64,000 nt of DNA from Clitoria ternatea (lineage: Eukaryota > Streptophyta > Magnoliopsida > Fabales > Fabaceae). Under the pieces are notes generated by a model that searched no databases, was not told where the DNA came from, and saw nothing but the letters and a program-made list of their open reading frames with translations. This document shows, piece after piece, positions 10,975 through 22,493 of this stretch (position 1 is the first letter of the stretch; every line of letters begins with the position of its first letter). The stretch is from NCBI GenBank assembly GCA_037962975.1, contig CM075675.1:43012501-43076500 (forward strand), read 5' to 3'. The position numbers and the translations under genes were made by a program.

Positions 10975-11140
10975 TGCCCACCAGCTTCCGCCTGGTTCAT
11001 CCTCGAACCATACCGTACTAGGAGAGGCTAGGCTCTGATACCACTGTAACGCCCCGGCCGCTTTTCAGGAATGAACGACTCGCCCCACAAACCAACACGA
11101 GACCTTTCCAATGTGCTTTTGTCCTCACTCACACATTTCC

Positions 11141-11210
11141 TGAGAACTTCCCAGGAGGTCACCCATCCCAGAATTACACCAAGTTAAGCACGCTTAACTT
11201 TGGAGTCCTT
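11141..11210 (-). other. 5S rRNA-like promoter segment in TRIM LTR (copy 2)
   Basis: Second copy of the A-box and C-box containing segment, in the TRIM LTR that is 5' in element orientation. It has no difference from copy 1 in the conserved boxes that I can see. Confidence 0.85.
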
Positions 11211-12548
11211 ATGTGATAGGCCACCGAAAAGGTTAATGCATTTGTTGATATAGGTAGTACGAATTCATTCCTTTAAGCTATCCTCGACTGTATAGTCCCA
11301 TACCTATACAGTCTTTGGATCCCTCTCATTCAGGTATGTATTTAATTCGTTCATGTGTCCCTCCCACTGGAAGCCTGCCAGGAGCCGCTCCTTGTCCGTG
11401 CCTATGCACCGGCGATCACTCCCCGCCCTCAACAGTGCCCGGGATATCACATCCCCGCTGGAAGCCTGCCAGGAGCCGCTCCTTGTCTGTGCCCATACAC
11501 CGGCGATCACTCCCCGCCCTCAACAGCGCCGGGATGTCACAGTGCTTATGTGAGAAATCCAGCTCCCGATGAAAGCAAAGAGATTGAAAACTTGAGGAGT
11601 AAGTTGGCTGAAATGACAAAGAAAAATCAAGCTTTGGAGGATGATTTAATCAAAATTCAACAAGACAATGCTTCCCTTAAGAGAAAAAGGTGTGAATTAG
11701 AAAATGCCTTTGAAGACATGGGTAAGAAGCAACGAATTGAAAGAAAACATATGATGCAATTGGATCAATGCCTCCAAACAGCGAACAGCCAATTGAAGAC
11801 CAAAGAGAAACAAAAGGATGATATATTGGCTGACAAAGGGCGGTTACGAGAAATTCTAGCCAAGACAAAAGAAGAAGCTCAAGTTCAAAAGAACCTTATG
11901 CAAGCACGAATTGATGAACTGGAACGACAAGTCAAAGATGTCGTCAGTGCTTGCGAGCGTGAAATAAATGAAGAAAATGGCAAGCCATGGAAGACAAGGA
12001 TAGATATGAAGAGATTATACGTTTAATGACCCTAGAAAGGGTTGAGTTGGAAAGTCTTGTCTATTCTTGGAGAGACCGTTTTTCTAATCTAGTCGGTCTT
12101 GCTAATAGAACACTTGGAGATATTCCTCACCTGTTGAAGAAGGCTGAAGTAATGATGAATCCGCTTTCTACACCGGAGAAAATTGCAACATTCATCCAAT
12201 ACTGCAAGGGGCGATTGGATGAAATGAAGGTCTGGATTGCTAGAGCGAGAGAGAATTGATTTTGATTTGTTGTAACAAATAATGTATCAGAACTTGTTGA
12301 TCAATGAATAAATCTCATGTTGAATTTCCATTTTTCTTCTAACTTAGTACTTTAGAAAAAGACATTCTAAAAGAAAGGTTTATCTTTGCTTACCGATATT
12401 TAAAATTCAACATGTATTTACTTTACATCTCTTTATGTCATTTAACAATACTTGTTCTTGTACCTAAGGGGATTTCTTTGTATTTACTCACATCACGGGG
12501 AGAAAGGGCTCAAGGCATCCTTATCAAACCCGACTGCAAATAAGACTC

Positions 12549-15500
12549 ATGGCAGAGCCGAAAAACCCAGTTGAAGAATTGAGGAATGAATTTGGCCAGA
12601 TAAAAGAATAGATGGCAGAAATACTTAAGCTCCTTGAAAAAAGAGGTACAGAAAGGGGATCCTCTGCAGAAAATGGGGAACAAACATCCGCTCCTCAAGT
12701 TCAAGCTCAAGAGGGAAGCCCTATACCTTTAAATGATCCTGCTCCAGTCACTGAAACTCCATTCATCTCACACCAACCTTATGGTATGCCATTGCCACCT
12801 TTTGTTTCCCAAGACGGGAATGTTCAGCAAGCATATGTTTGGCCTCCATATGGCTTACCTCAAGGATATTACACCATGCATCCTAATCCTAATCAAGAGA
12901 ATCCTCCTGCTGCTCAACAAATTCCCAATCCCCCGATATCTAACCCTCCAAATTTCAACCAATCAACAGCTGTTCCTCAAAACACTCAGGCTCCACCCAA
13001 TGTCACTCCACCTAATACAATTCCACCACAAAATCACCAGACTCCAAATGATGCCACACAACCAAACCCACAAGCAGTACCATATTATTTCCCTTATGGT
13101 TGCCCAATACCACAAGCAGGTGTTTCCCGAAACTTGTCACACAAAACTCAGGTCCCTCCACCAAATCATGATCAGCCAGCAGTGCCTTTGTCAAAAGGGC
13201 AAATGGAAATATTGGAAGAAAGGTTGCGTGCAGTAGAGGGAGGAAGTGGCTTAGGCATAACAAATGTTTCTGAATTATGCCTAGTCCCAGATGTGGTAAT
13301 TCCTCCCAAATTCAAATTGCCGAAATTTGATAAATACAAAGGAACAACTTGTCCTCGTAACCATTTAACTATGTACTGCCGAAAGATGGCTGGATATGCC
13401 TATGATGAAAAGTTGTTGATCCATTTTTTTCAAGATAGCCTTGCTGGGGCAGCATTGAGCTGGTACACTCACCTTGAACGAACTCGTATTCGTTGTTGGA
13501 AGGATCTAGCCGATGCCTTTCTAAAGCAATACAAATACAATATGGACATGGCACCAGACCGGCTGCAACTTCAGAATATGACCAAAAGGAATACTGAGTC
13601 CTTTAAAGAATATGCTCAACGATGGAGGGAAATGGCTGCACAAGTTGAACCACCCCTGATAGAGAAAGAGATAGCGGCAATGTTCATTGACACTCTTCAG
13701 CCACCGTTCTATGAAAGGATGATTGGGAGTGTATCATCAAGCTTTTCTGATATGGTGGTAATAGGAGAAAGAATTAAAAGTGGTTTGAGGACAGGAAAAG
13801 TTGTCCAAAGTTCACCATCAATAGGAAGACCTATGACAGGGGCAGGAAGAAGAAAGGGTGAAGAAGCAAATGCTGTAATGGGAAATCAAGGTCAACAAAA
13901 TCAAAAAATGTTCCACCCTCCCCCTTAACCTTTCCAGCCTCATTATCCACCATGCAGACCTTACCCTTATATAGCTGCTACTTCTGGAAATCCATTTCCC
14001 CATCCTCAATCATACAGACCTCCACCTGTACATAATTTCAAGAGCACACCACCTCCTCCTCCCCAACAATGGATGCAAAATCCCAACTCAAATCCTTCAC
14101 CAAAAAAGCCAAACAATGACCGTCCTTCTGTCCAATTCGATCCAATTCCCATGACATATACTAAACTTTTGCCTCAACTTCTCAAAAGTTCTCTTATTGT
14201 ACGATGTCCTTTAAAACCCGTAGGGCCACCATATCCTAAGGGGTATGATCCTAATGTGAAGTGTGATTATCATGCTGGGGCACCGGGGCATTCTACAGAA
14301 AATTGCATTGCCTTAAAGTTTAAGGTACGTGATTTGATAAATGCCAAGTGGCTGGATTTCGAAGAAGGCTCCCCTAATGTGATTAGAAATCCTTTGCCTA
14401 ATCATGGAAATGCTGGGGTAAATGCAATAACACATGATTTGGGAAGTGATCGTGTTAGGAATGTTTTAGATATCAAAACTCCTCTCCCATGGATCTATAA
14501 TGAACTTTTGAGGAAAGGATTAATATCTGAAACTCAAAGTTCTAATGAGGACATTCATAATCAGATGCCTGAAATGCTTCAAAAATTACTTGACACGCAT
14601 CTGGTACAAGTTTATCGTCGCCCTTGCAATGATGTCAACATGATCCATGGGCAGCATGGTACAAGCTCAGTAAGCCCAGTCACCCCCGTTCCTTTGGTGG
14701 TCTATTACACCAAGAAACCTTTGACCGAACCAGTCATAAACCATCCGTCCTTGACAATTAGGACCCCATCTCCATTTTCATACAAAGATACCCATGCAGT
14801 ACCTTGGAAGTATGAAGTGGATGTAATCCCTCAACTCCTAAAGGGATCATCATCCTCGGTGACCAATATTTCCGAGACAAGTGGAATGACTAGGAGCGGA
14901 CGAGTTTATGCTCCTGAAAACTTGAGAAAGGAGGATGCACCTGTAAGTGAAAAAGAAAGTCGTGGTAAAGAACAAGACCCTCCCCAAGGAATAACAGAGG
15001 AAGATGCTTGTGAATTTTTGAAATTCATCAAGCAAAGCAAATACCAGGTCCTCGACTAGTTAAATCGCACCCCTGTAAAAATATCCTTGTTATCTCTCTT
15101 ATTGGATTCAAAGCCACATCGTGGAAGGTTATTGAAAGTCTTGAATAAAGCACATGTTGTGAAAGATATTTCACCAGAAAAGTTCGAAGGGGTAGTGGGG
15201 CATATTGCCTCAAATGACTACTTAACTTTCACCGATGAAGAGATACCTGCTGAAGGGAGAGGTCATAATAAGGCATTACACATCTCTGTCAAGTGTCAGG
15301 ATCATATCTTAGCCAAGGTCCTAGTTGACAATGGATCCTCTCTGAATATCATGCCAAAGTCCACTTTAAATCAACTACCTTTTGATGGGTCACATATGAA
15401 GCCAAGCACAATGGTGGTAAGAGCTTTTGACGGTACTCGGAGAGAGGTCATTGGAGATATTGAGATCCCCATCCAAGTGGGCCCATGCACCTTCAACATA

Positions 15501-16183
15501 TTATTTCAAGTGATGGATATCAATCCTACTTATAGCTGCCTATTGGGGAGGCCTTGGATACATTCTGTCGGTGTGGTTCCATCTACCCTTCATCAAAAGC
15601 TTAAATTTGTGGTAAACAACAAGCTAATCATTGTTTCTAGTGAGGGAGATTTCCTTATCAGCAAGCCCATGTCAACTCCATATATAGAAGCAGCTGAAGA
15701 AAGTCTTGAGACTTCCTTCCAATCATTGGAAATTGCTCACACCACCTATATGAGCGAAGGGTTACAACTAGCTCGCCCTTCCAAAGCTTCTATGATGGTG
15801 GCCAAAGTGATGATGAAATCTGGATTCCAGCAAGGGAAAGGGCTTGGGAAGATGCTTGATGGAGGAGTAGACCCATTATTGGTTAAGGAGCATAAGAACG
15901 GCTTTAGGCTGGGATATCATCCATCTCCAATGGAAAAAATGAAGGTTTTCACAGATAAAAGAGAAAAACGACTTGCACGGTTAGAAAACCGAGAACCCCT
16001 AACTGCGAGGATCCCTATCTGTGACCTTTACCAAAGCTTCAGGAGCGTAGGCTTGACATCTCCAGACCAAGTGGTGGTCGTCGATGATGAGTCCAAGAGA
16101 GAAGAAGACTTGATTTACCCTTGTCCTTCAGATACTAAACTATGTAATTGGGAAGCCGTTGAGCTTCCAGAGATCATTTCAAA
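12549..16183 (+). pseudogene. Ogre gag-protease (with G-patch), three in-frame stops
   Basis: Gag packages element RNA and the aspartic protease processes the polyprotein. One frame runs from the ATG at 12549 to a splice donor at 16184. A Pro/Gln/Asn-rich N-terminal half precedes the retrotransposon gag core (about 13320-13760, with LSWYTHLE and RWREMAAQV). A zinc-knuckle-like CDYHAGAPGHSTENC lies at about 14261-14305, and the retropepsin DNGSS active site at 15327-15341. A G-patch-like segment (GFQQGKGLGK) lies near 15822-15855. Stops: TAG 12609-12611, TAA 13926-13928, TAG 15057-15059. Each is one C-to-T change from a Gln codon, and no frameshift is present. The start at 12549 is preferred over 12612 because the upstream codons continue the same Lys/Glu-rich helix. 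Confidence 0.88.
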
Positions 16184-16352
16184 GTAATTGTTCACTTTGT
16201 AGGTTTTTGTTTGAATTCTTTGGCTATGCCTAAAGCCTTAGGATGAATTTTAATAAGGGCAAAACATGTTTCCTTTATCATTTCAAATAAATAAATGTTG
16301 AGTTCAATTATTATTTTCCTTATTTTGCCTTTTTATATTAAATAAATTGCAG
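16184..16352 (+). other. Predicted Ogre intron between protease and RT
   Basis: The 169 bp segment begins GTAATTG and ends TAAATTGCAG, with a T-rich stretch before the acceptor. Its removal joins the protease frame to the RT frame across a split Lys codon (AA|A), bypasses the TAA at 16185-16187, and leaves an open acidic linker that runs into the RT ORF. A spliced intron at this place is an established Ogre feature. Confidence 0.85.
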
Positions 16353-19300
16353 ATCTAAAATTGAATTCCAAAATAATAAGATTGCTTTCTCCCATCATGA
16401 TTTTAATCCAACAAGTGAAGAGGACGAAGAGTCCGATGAACCTTCCCCTGAATTACTAAGGCTGCTAGATCAGGAAGATAAAGAAATTTCTCCCTATCTA
16501 GAAATTGTTGAAGTCATAAATTTAGGGGGTGAAGAAAACAAACAAGAAGTCAAGATCGGCACCTCTTTGAGTAGAGAACATATGAGGGAATTAATAGAAT
16601 TGTTAGTCGAATTCAGTAATGTGTTTGCTTGGTCGTATCAGGATATGCCAGGTTTAGATAACTGCATCGTTGAACACAAGTTGCCATTGAAACCCGGTTG
16701 CGTCCCCATAAAGCAGAAGTTGAGAAGGATGAAGCCAGAAATGCTCTTAAAAATTAAAGAAGAGATAACCAAATAGTTGGATGCTGGGTTCTTGGCTGTC
16801 TCCAAATACCCTGAATGGGTGGCCAATATTGTTCTGGTCCCGAAGAAAGATGGGAAGGTACGAATGTGTGTTGATTATCGAGATTTAAATAGAGCTAGCC
16901 CCAAAGATGACTTTCCATTACCACATATTGATGTTCTTGTTGATAACACGGCCCAACATTCTATTTTTTCATTCATGGATGGATTCTCTGGGTACAACCA
17001 AATCAAGATGGCACCCAAAGACATGAAAAAAACCACTTTCATTACTTTGTGGGGAACCTTCTGCTACAAGGTGATGTCTTTTGGATTGAAAAATGTCGGT
17101 GCCACTTACCAAAGAACGATGGTAACTCTATTTCATAACATGATGCATAAAGAGATAGAGGTTTATGTGGATGATATTATTGCCAAATCCAAATCTGTTG
17201 AAGGTCACTTGATTGACTTACGAAAGCTCTTTGAACGCCTGAGAAAATTCAAACTCAGATTAAATCCGGCTAAATGCACTTTTGGGGCTAGCTCTGGAAG
17301 ATTGCTTGGTTTCATTGTCAGTGAGAAAGGTATCGAAGTGGATCCTGATAAAGTAAAGGCAATCATGGAAATGCCTGCTCCTAGCACTGAAAAAGAAGTA
17401 TGAGGATTCCTTGAAAGGTTGAATTACATAGCTCATTTTATTTCTCAACTAACAGCTGTATGTAATCCAATCTTTAAGTTGCTTCGTAAAAATCAACCAT
17501 CACAATGGAATGATGACTGCCAGGAGGCCTTTGACCAAATAAAGCAATACTTGCAATCCCCACCGATCTTGGTTCCTCCAACCCCGGGAAGACCACTCCT
17601 GTTGTATTTGATAGTAATAGATGAATCTATGGGTTCTGTACTGGGGCAACATGATGAGTCTGGGAGAAAAGAGCATGCTATTTACTATTTGAGCAAGAAA
17701 TTCATTGAGTGCGAAGCACGATATTCCACTGTGGAATGAACTTGTTGTGCATTAGCATGGGCTGCTCGGCGCCTAAAGCAATACATGTTATCTTATACTA
17801 CTTGGTTGATATCTAAGATGGACCCAATTAAGTACATCTTTGAAAAACCAGCTCTGACGGGAAGAATAGCTCGTTGGCAGGTTCTTTTGACTGAGTATGA
17901 TATCATTCATGTCACCCAAAAAGTTGTAAGAAGGAGTGCTTTGGCTGATCACTTGGCCCACCATCCCCTGAAAGAATACCAACCAATGTCATTCGAATTT
18001 CCTGATGAAAATATTATGATATTGTCAGAAGAGAAAGATTGTCCTAACAGAACTTGGATTTTGATGTTCGACGGGGCGTCGAATACATTGGGGCATGGGA
18101 TTGGAGCCATCCTAATATCACCAGATAACAAACTTTTCCCATTCACTGCTAGACTTTGTTTTGATTGTACCAATAATATTGCAGAATATGAAGCTTGTGC
18201 TTTGGGGATTCAGGCGGCACTTAAAGCAAAGGTGAAATCTCTACAAATATACAGAGATTCCGCCTTGGTGATTCATCAACTGAAAGAAGAATGGGGTACT
18301 AGAGATGGAAAATTGATTCCTTATCAAGCCCACATCATGGAACTAATCAAAGGGTTTGATGAAGTCTTTTTTCATCATATTCCTCGAGATGATAACCAGT
18401 TGGCTGATGCTTTGGCCACGTTGGCTTCCATGTTCAATGTGAGTAGGGAATGTGACATGCCCTTCATCGAGATTGAAAGACGTCTCGAACCTGTATATTG
18501 TCATGTGATAGAAGAAGAGCCTGACGGGAAACCATGGTTTCATGACAACAAAAATTATATTCAAAATCAAGAATATCCCCCTGGTGTTTTAGAAAATGAC
18601 AAAAGAACCCTCAGGCGTCTGGCCATGAATTTCTTTATAACCGGGGATACACTTTATAAAAGGAATTATGATTCTGTTCTCCTTCGTTGCGTAGACGTGA
18701 CGGAAGCTAACAAAATCATGAAGGATGTTCATGAAGGACCTTTCAGAACACAAGCAAATGGGCACTCGATGGCAAGAAAAATTCTCAGATCTGGATATTA
18801 TTGGATGATGATGGAAAATGATTGTCATAACTATGCCAAGAAATGTCACAAGTGTCAAACCTATGCAGATAACATTCATGCACCACCATCTTCTTTGCAC
18901 GTTCTAACTGTGCCTTGGCCTTTTGCTATGTAGGGCATAGATGTTATTGGTCCCATTGAACCAAAAGCATCGAATGGGCATCGCTTTATTTTGGTGGCCA
19001 TTGATTACTTCACTAAGTGGGTTGAAGCAGCTTCCTACACCAACGTGACTAAAAATGTTGTGGTCAAATTCATCAAGAGAGAATTGATTTGTAGATATGG
19101 TTTACCAAATCAGATCATCACTGATAATGGCACAAACCTAAATAATAAAATGATGGATGAACTCTGCGAGGAATTCAAAATCAAACACCTCAATTCATCT
19201 CCATACAGACCTAAGATGAATGGAGCAGTGGAAGCTGCTAACAAAAATATAAAGAAAATCATACAAAAGATGGTTGAAACCTACAAAGACTGGAGTGAGT

Positions 19301-19782
19301 TGCTTCCTTTTGCTTTACATGGGTATCGTACCTCTATATGAACTTCGACAGGGGCAACACCCTTCTCATTGGTGTATGGTATGGAAGCTGTTTTACCAAC
19401 AGAAGTGGAAATTCCGTCTTTAAAAGTAATCATGGATGCCAAATTAGAAGAAGCTGAATGGGTTCGGTCCCAGTATGATCAATTAAATTTAATTGACGGG
19501 AAAAGGTTAACCGCTCTCTGTCATGGGCAGTTATACCAAAAGCGTATGAAGAAGGCATAGGAAAAGAAAGTGCGACCTCGTCAATTTCATGAAGGTGATT
19601 TGGTACTGAAGAAAATCTTGCCGAATCCAAATGATCACCGAGGCAAATGGAGGCCAAATTATGAAGGACCATTCGTCGTAATGAGAGCCTTTTCTGGAGG
19701 AGCTTTGATTTTGATGAACATGGATGGTGAGGAGTTATCTTTCCTGGTCAATTCAGATGCAGTCAAGAAGTATTATGCTTGA
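16353..19782 (+). pseudogene. Ogre pol: RT, RNase H, archaeal-type RNase H, integrase; six in-frame stops
   Basis: One frame runs from the splice acceptor to the stop ending at 19782. RT (about 16680-17260) has the catalytic YVDD at 17164-17175. A first RNase H and connection domain (about 17430-17980) is followed by a second RNase H with FDGAS at about 18067 and AEYEA near 18181, the dual arrangement typical of the Tat lineage. Integrase has the zinc-binding CHNYAKKCHKC near 18828-18860, then a DDE core with TDNGT near 19120 and VEAANK near 19230. Stops: TAG 16774-16776, TGA 17401-17403, TGA 17737-17739, TAG 18931-18933, TGA 19339-19341, TAG 19558-19560. All are explained by C-to-T or G-to-A changes from Gln, Arg or Trp codons. 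No indel breaks the frame. Confidence 0.9.
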
Positions 19783-20389
19783 GCATACTCTAAAGGGATA
19801 GGGGAGTCTTTATGTCCTCTAAAAGTTTGGATTAAAAATTATGATGTAAACTTGTAATTTTCCTAAGTAAATATATGGAATTCTCAATTTCAGTTCCAAT
19901 CCTTGTCTTGTCAGGTTTCATTTGAATGCATTTTGTGAAAAATATTAAAAAATCATAAAAAGCATATTTTTAATCTCAAACGAGCTTGATACTTCCCAAT
20001 TACACAGACCTTGGTAATCAAGGATATTCCGCTCTGCCATGAGTAATAATAAGTCCCATAAGGATTATGGTAGTCACTTGGAGGAAACAAGATCTTTAAC
20101 CTTTGGTTTTCCACTTGACTATTTCTTCCATGCAGGTTTGAGGGTACAACAAGGACAAATGCTCCCCATGAAGAGTCGAGATTAACAGTTTCAGCCTATC
20201 ACCTAACTCCGGTAAAGATGGTTTACTAAGATGTGAAAAGGCAATCCTTGTATTCACTCGGAACCCTCAGTGAGTCATATAACCAGAAAAGCCAAGTCAT
20301 TACTAAGATGGTTTCAAACACTTTTTTTAATTCTCCACCATAAGTCACTATAGCAGAGATATTTCCCTTAAGTCTTACTTCATGCCTCA
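19783..20389 (+). other. Ogre 3' untranslated region, unique part
   Basis: Non-coding stretch after the integrase stop. No ORF or regulatory site is recognisable. Confidence 0.5.
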
Positions 20390-21020
20390 GGTATCCATTC
20401 CTAGGCTACTCAAACTAAGCCAGGGGCATTTTCCCAGGTCATTTATTTTTATGTCAAAGCCTCAGGTATCCTTCCCTAGGCTTTTTCAACCAAAATCAAA
20501 TCAGGGGCATCCCCCAGTCATTTATTCCATGTCAAAGCCTTAGGTATTCTTCCCTAGTCTATTTCAACCAAAATCAAATCAGGGGCATCCCTCCAGTCAT
20601 TTATTTCATGTCAAAGCCTCAGGTATCCTTCCCTAGGTTATTTCAACCAAAATCAAACCAGGGGCATCCCCCCAGTCATTTATTTCATGTCAAAGCCTCA
20701 GGTATTCTTTCGTAGGATATCTCAATCGAAATCAAGTCAGGGGCATCCCCCAGTCATTTATTTTCATGTCTAAGCCTCAGGTATCCTTCCCTAGGCTATT
20801 TCAACCAAAATCAAATCAGGGGCATCCCCCCAGTCATTTATTCCATGTCAAAGCCTCAGGTATTCTTCCGTAGGCTATCTCAATCAAAATCAAGTCAGGG
20901 GCATCCCCCCAGTCATTTAGTTCATGTCAAAGCCTCAAGTATTCTTCCCTAGGCTACTTCAATCAAAGCCAGTCAGGGGCATCCCCCTATCATCTATTTT
21001 GTGTCAAAGCCTCAAATACC
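20390..21020 (+). repeat. Tandem repeat of about 78 bp in the Ogre 3' region
   Basis: About eight diverged units of 76-79 bp follow one another. Each contains GCCTCAGGTATCCTTCCCTA, then TCAACCAAAATCAAATCAGG, then GGCATCCCCCAGTCATTTAT. Tandem arrays between pol and the 3' LTR are known in several Ogre families. Confidence 0.9.
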
Positions 21021-21278
21021 CATTCTTAGGCTCCTTAAATTGTCAAGACAACCTCATATATCGTTTATTTTCTTTCGAAGCTCCAGGTATCAACTCTTAG
21101 GTTATGTCATTTATCTTCCTGCCATGTTCCAGATGCTCCTCCTTAAACTATCTGGCATTGGGACAACACTATTCGACTATTTACTTCTTGCCAAAAGTTG
21201 TCGAGTATTCTTAGTGGTGTTCACATCTTTACTTTTTTTTCACATCAACAATATGAATATGTCTCATATTCTTTCATG

Positions 21279-21294
21279 AAAAGAAGTAAAAGGG
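21279..21294 (+). other. Polypurine tract of the Ogre-like element
   Basis: AAAAGAAGTAAAAGGGG precedes CATT and the TG of the 3' LTR. It is the expected plus-strand primer. Confidence 0.8.
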
Positions 21295-21865
21295 GCATTT
21301 GTGAACACCTATTTTTATCCGACAAAATATATATATGAAAAAAAAGAAAAAATGAGAGTTTATTTGTCCTAGAATCCAGAGTCAATGTTGACTACATTAA
21401 CCGGGGTCCTAGCACGGTCTCATGACCGGTGTTACCTCACTAATTCTAAGCTCGTACAGCCTCAGTGGAGTACGGTATTTTACACCTGAGTTCGGTGGGA
21501 ATCCGAGGTTCTTCAAGTTAAAACTGATGTCTTAATCCGTACTTGAACTTCAAGACACACCGGAGGTAAACCTGTAGAAAATTCCCCAATGCTTAATATT
21601 TAACCGAGGTGAAGAGAAATGTCCATAGTTGACCGATGATTTCAGACCCCGGTTATGACTTACCAGTTCTTATTGGTGACGCGGTACAGTGCTTAGAACC
21701 TCGTCTAGTCCAGATTGCCACCCCGGATCATATTTAAAAATAATATTAAAAATTACATAGTGACCGTTGGAATAGTAACCATTCCCCATTTCTATAAATA
21801 CCAAATCCCTCTTCATTTCCTACCACACCTCTCATTTCATCAATTCTCTTCATTTCTCTCAAGCA

Positions 21866-22000
21866 ATGGCGGATGGATGCCGAAGCCAAGAGGAAAGAAT
21901 AAGGGAGGGAAGACGATATTTTGTGACTACCTTTTTACTCCTTATAGTGTGGGTAGTAATTTATATTTATTGGATACTTTATTTATTTCCATATATGTAA
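21866..22000 (+). CDS. Small ORF in the 3' LTR: twin of the 44-residue membrane peptide
   Basis: Copy of the 5690-5824 ORF with the same start context and stop. Compared with the 5' LTR copy it has one silent Glu codon change and one Cys-to-Tyr change at about residue 18, at the edge of the hydrophobic segment. As this LTR lies next to host DNA, its promoter could also drive read-out into the flank towards 24632. Confidence 0.4.
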   Translation: MADGCRSQEERIREGRRYFVTTFLLLIVWVVIYIYWILYLFPYM

Positions 22001-22483
22001 TAAATAATTTATGTTTCCATTCGTATTTTTAAATAAAATGCCCAAAAAAAAGAGACAAAATCAGAAAAAAATAAAAAAAATAAATGGGCAAAAAAATAAA
22101 AATAATAAAAATAAAAATCAAATAAAAAAAGGGCAAAAAAAAGAAAAGAATAGAAAAAGAAAAAGAAAAAGAAAAAAATGGGCCCCAAAAAAAGACCAAA
22201 AAAATCTGAAAAAAAAGAGGAAAATGGGCCCAAAAAAATCTAAAAAAATCAAAAAAATGAAATGGGCCAAAAAAAGGGTCCAAAAAAAAGAGTTCAAAAA
22301 AAACAGAATAAAAAAAAGAAAAAAAAAGAAAAGAAAAGTCACGTAGGTTTTCGGTGATTTTAGTGGTGGGCCCCGGTTTGGTTGGATAATTGGAGAAAAT
22401 TGGGAAAATTGACATCAAATTTGGACAAATTGAAAAAGTAGAAAAATGATGTCATTTATGGAGGATCCAATGCCAATTTTCTT

Positions 22484-22493
22484 CTATAAATAG
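22484..22493 (+). promoter_or_regulatory. Downstream TATA box in the 3' LTR
   Basis: CTATAAATAG, counterpart of 6308-6317. Confidence 0.5.

Larger units (their letters stand above)
10478..11541 (-). mobile_element. Cassandra-type TRIM with 5S rRNA-like LTRs, nested in ORF1
   Basis: A 1,064 bp element flanked by the TSD GTGCT (10473-10477 and 11542-11546). It has two 497 bp direct repeats (10478-10974 and 11045-11541) around a 70 bp core. Read on the minus strand the LTRs run TGTGACATCC...TTACA. The core begins with a perfect tRNA-iMet primer site (complement at 11031-11043) and ends with a purine-rich tract before the downstream LTR. It has no coding capacity, which defines a TRIM. Each LTR holds a 5S rRNA-like segment including the GGATGGGTGACCTCCTGGGA C-box region, the hallmark of Cassandra elements. 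The two LTRs differ at about four positions by eye, so the insertion is younger than the host Ogre. Confidence 0.9.
9272..12259 (+). pseudogene. Ogre ORF1 (DUF7745-like, coiled-coil C-terminus), disrupted
   Basis: Ogre elements encode an extra protein of unknown role upstream of gag. The N-terminal part (9272 to about 10472) has the conserved stretches FYDPPLRCFTF, LEEFEQIFGLP, GCINYNP and AWGKVHRKGKE that I associate with the plant DUF7745 domain. The C-terminal part (about 11547-12259) is a Lys/Glu/Gln-rich coiled coil followed by a short helical tail. Breaks: in-frame TAA at 10010-10012, TGA at 10391-10393, a TRIM insertion at 10478-11541, and a frameshift near 11976 where the coiled-coil frame gives way to the frame ending at 12259. 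The TRIM sits between codons: the GCT codon before it and the TAT codon after it are in phase once the element and one copy of GTGCT are removed. The product would probably act with Gag, but this is unproven. Confidence 0.8.

Noticed and set aside
10748..11038. Overlapping Pro/Ser/Arg-rich ORFs in the TRIM and their repeats at 11304-11572
   Set aside because: The frames arise because the GC-rich 90 bp duplication lacks stops. TRIM elements are non-coding and the strand does not match the element.
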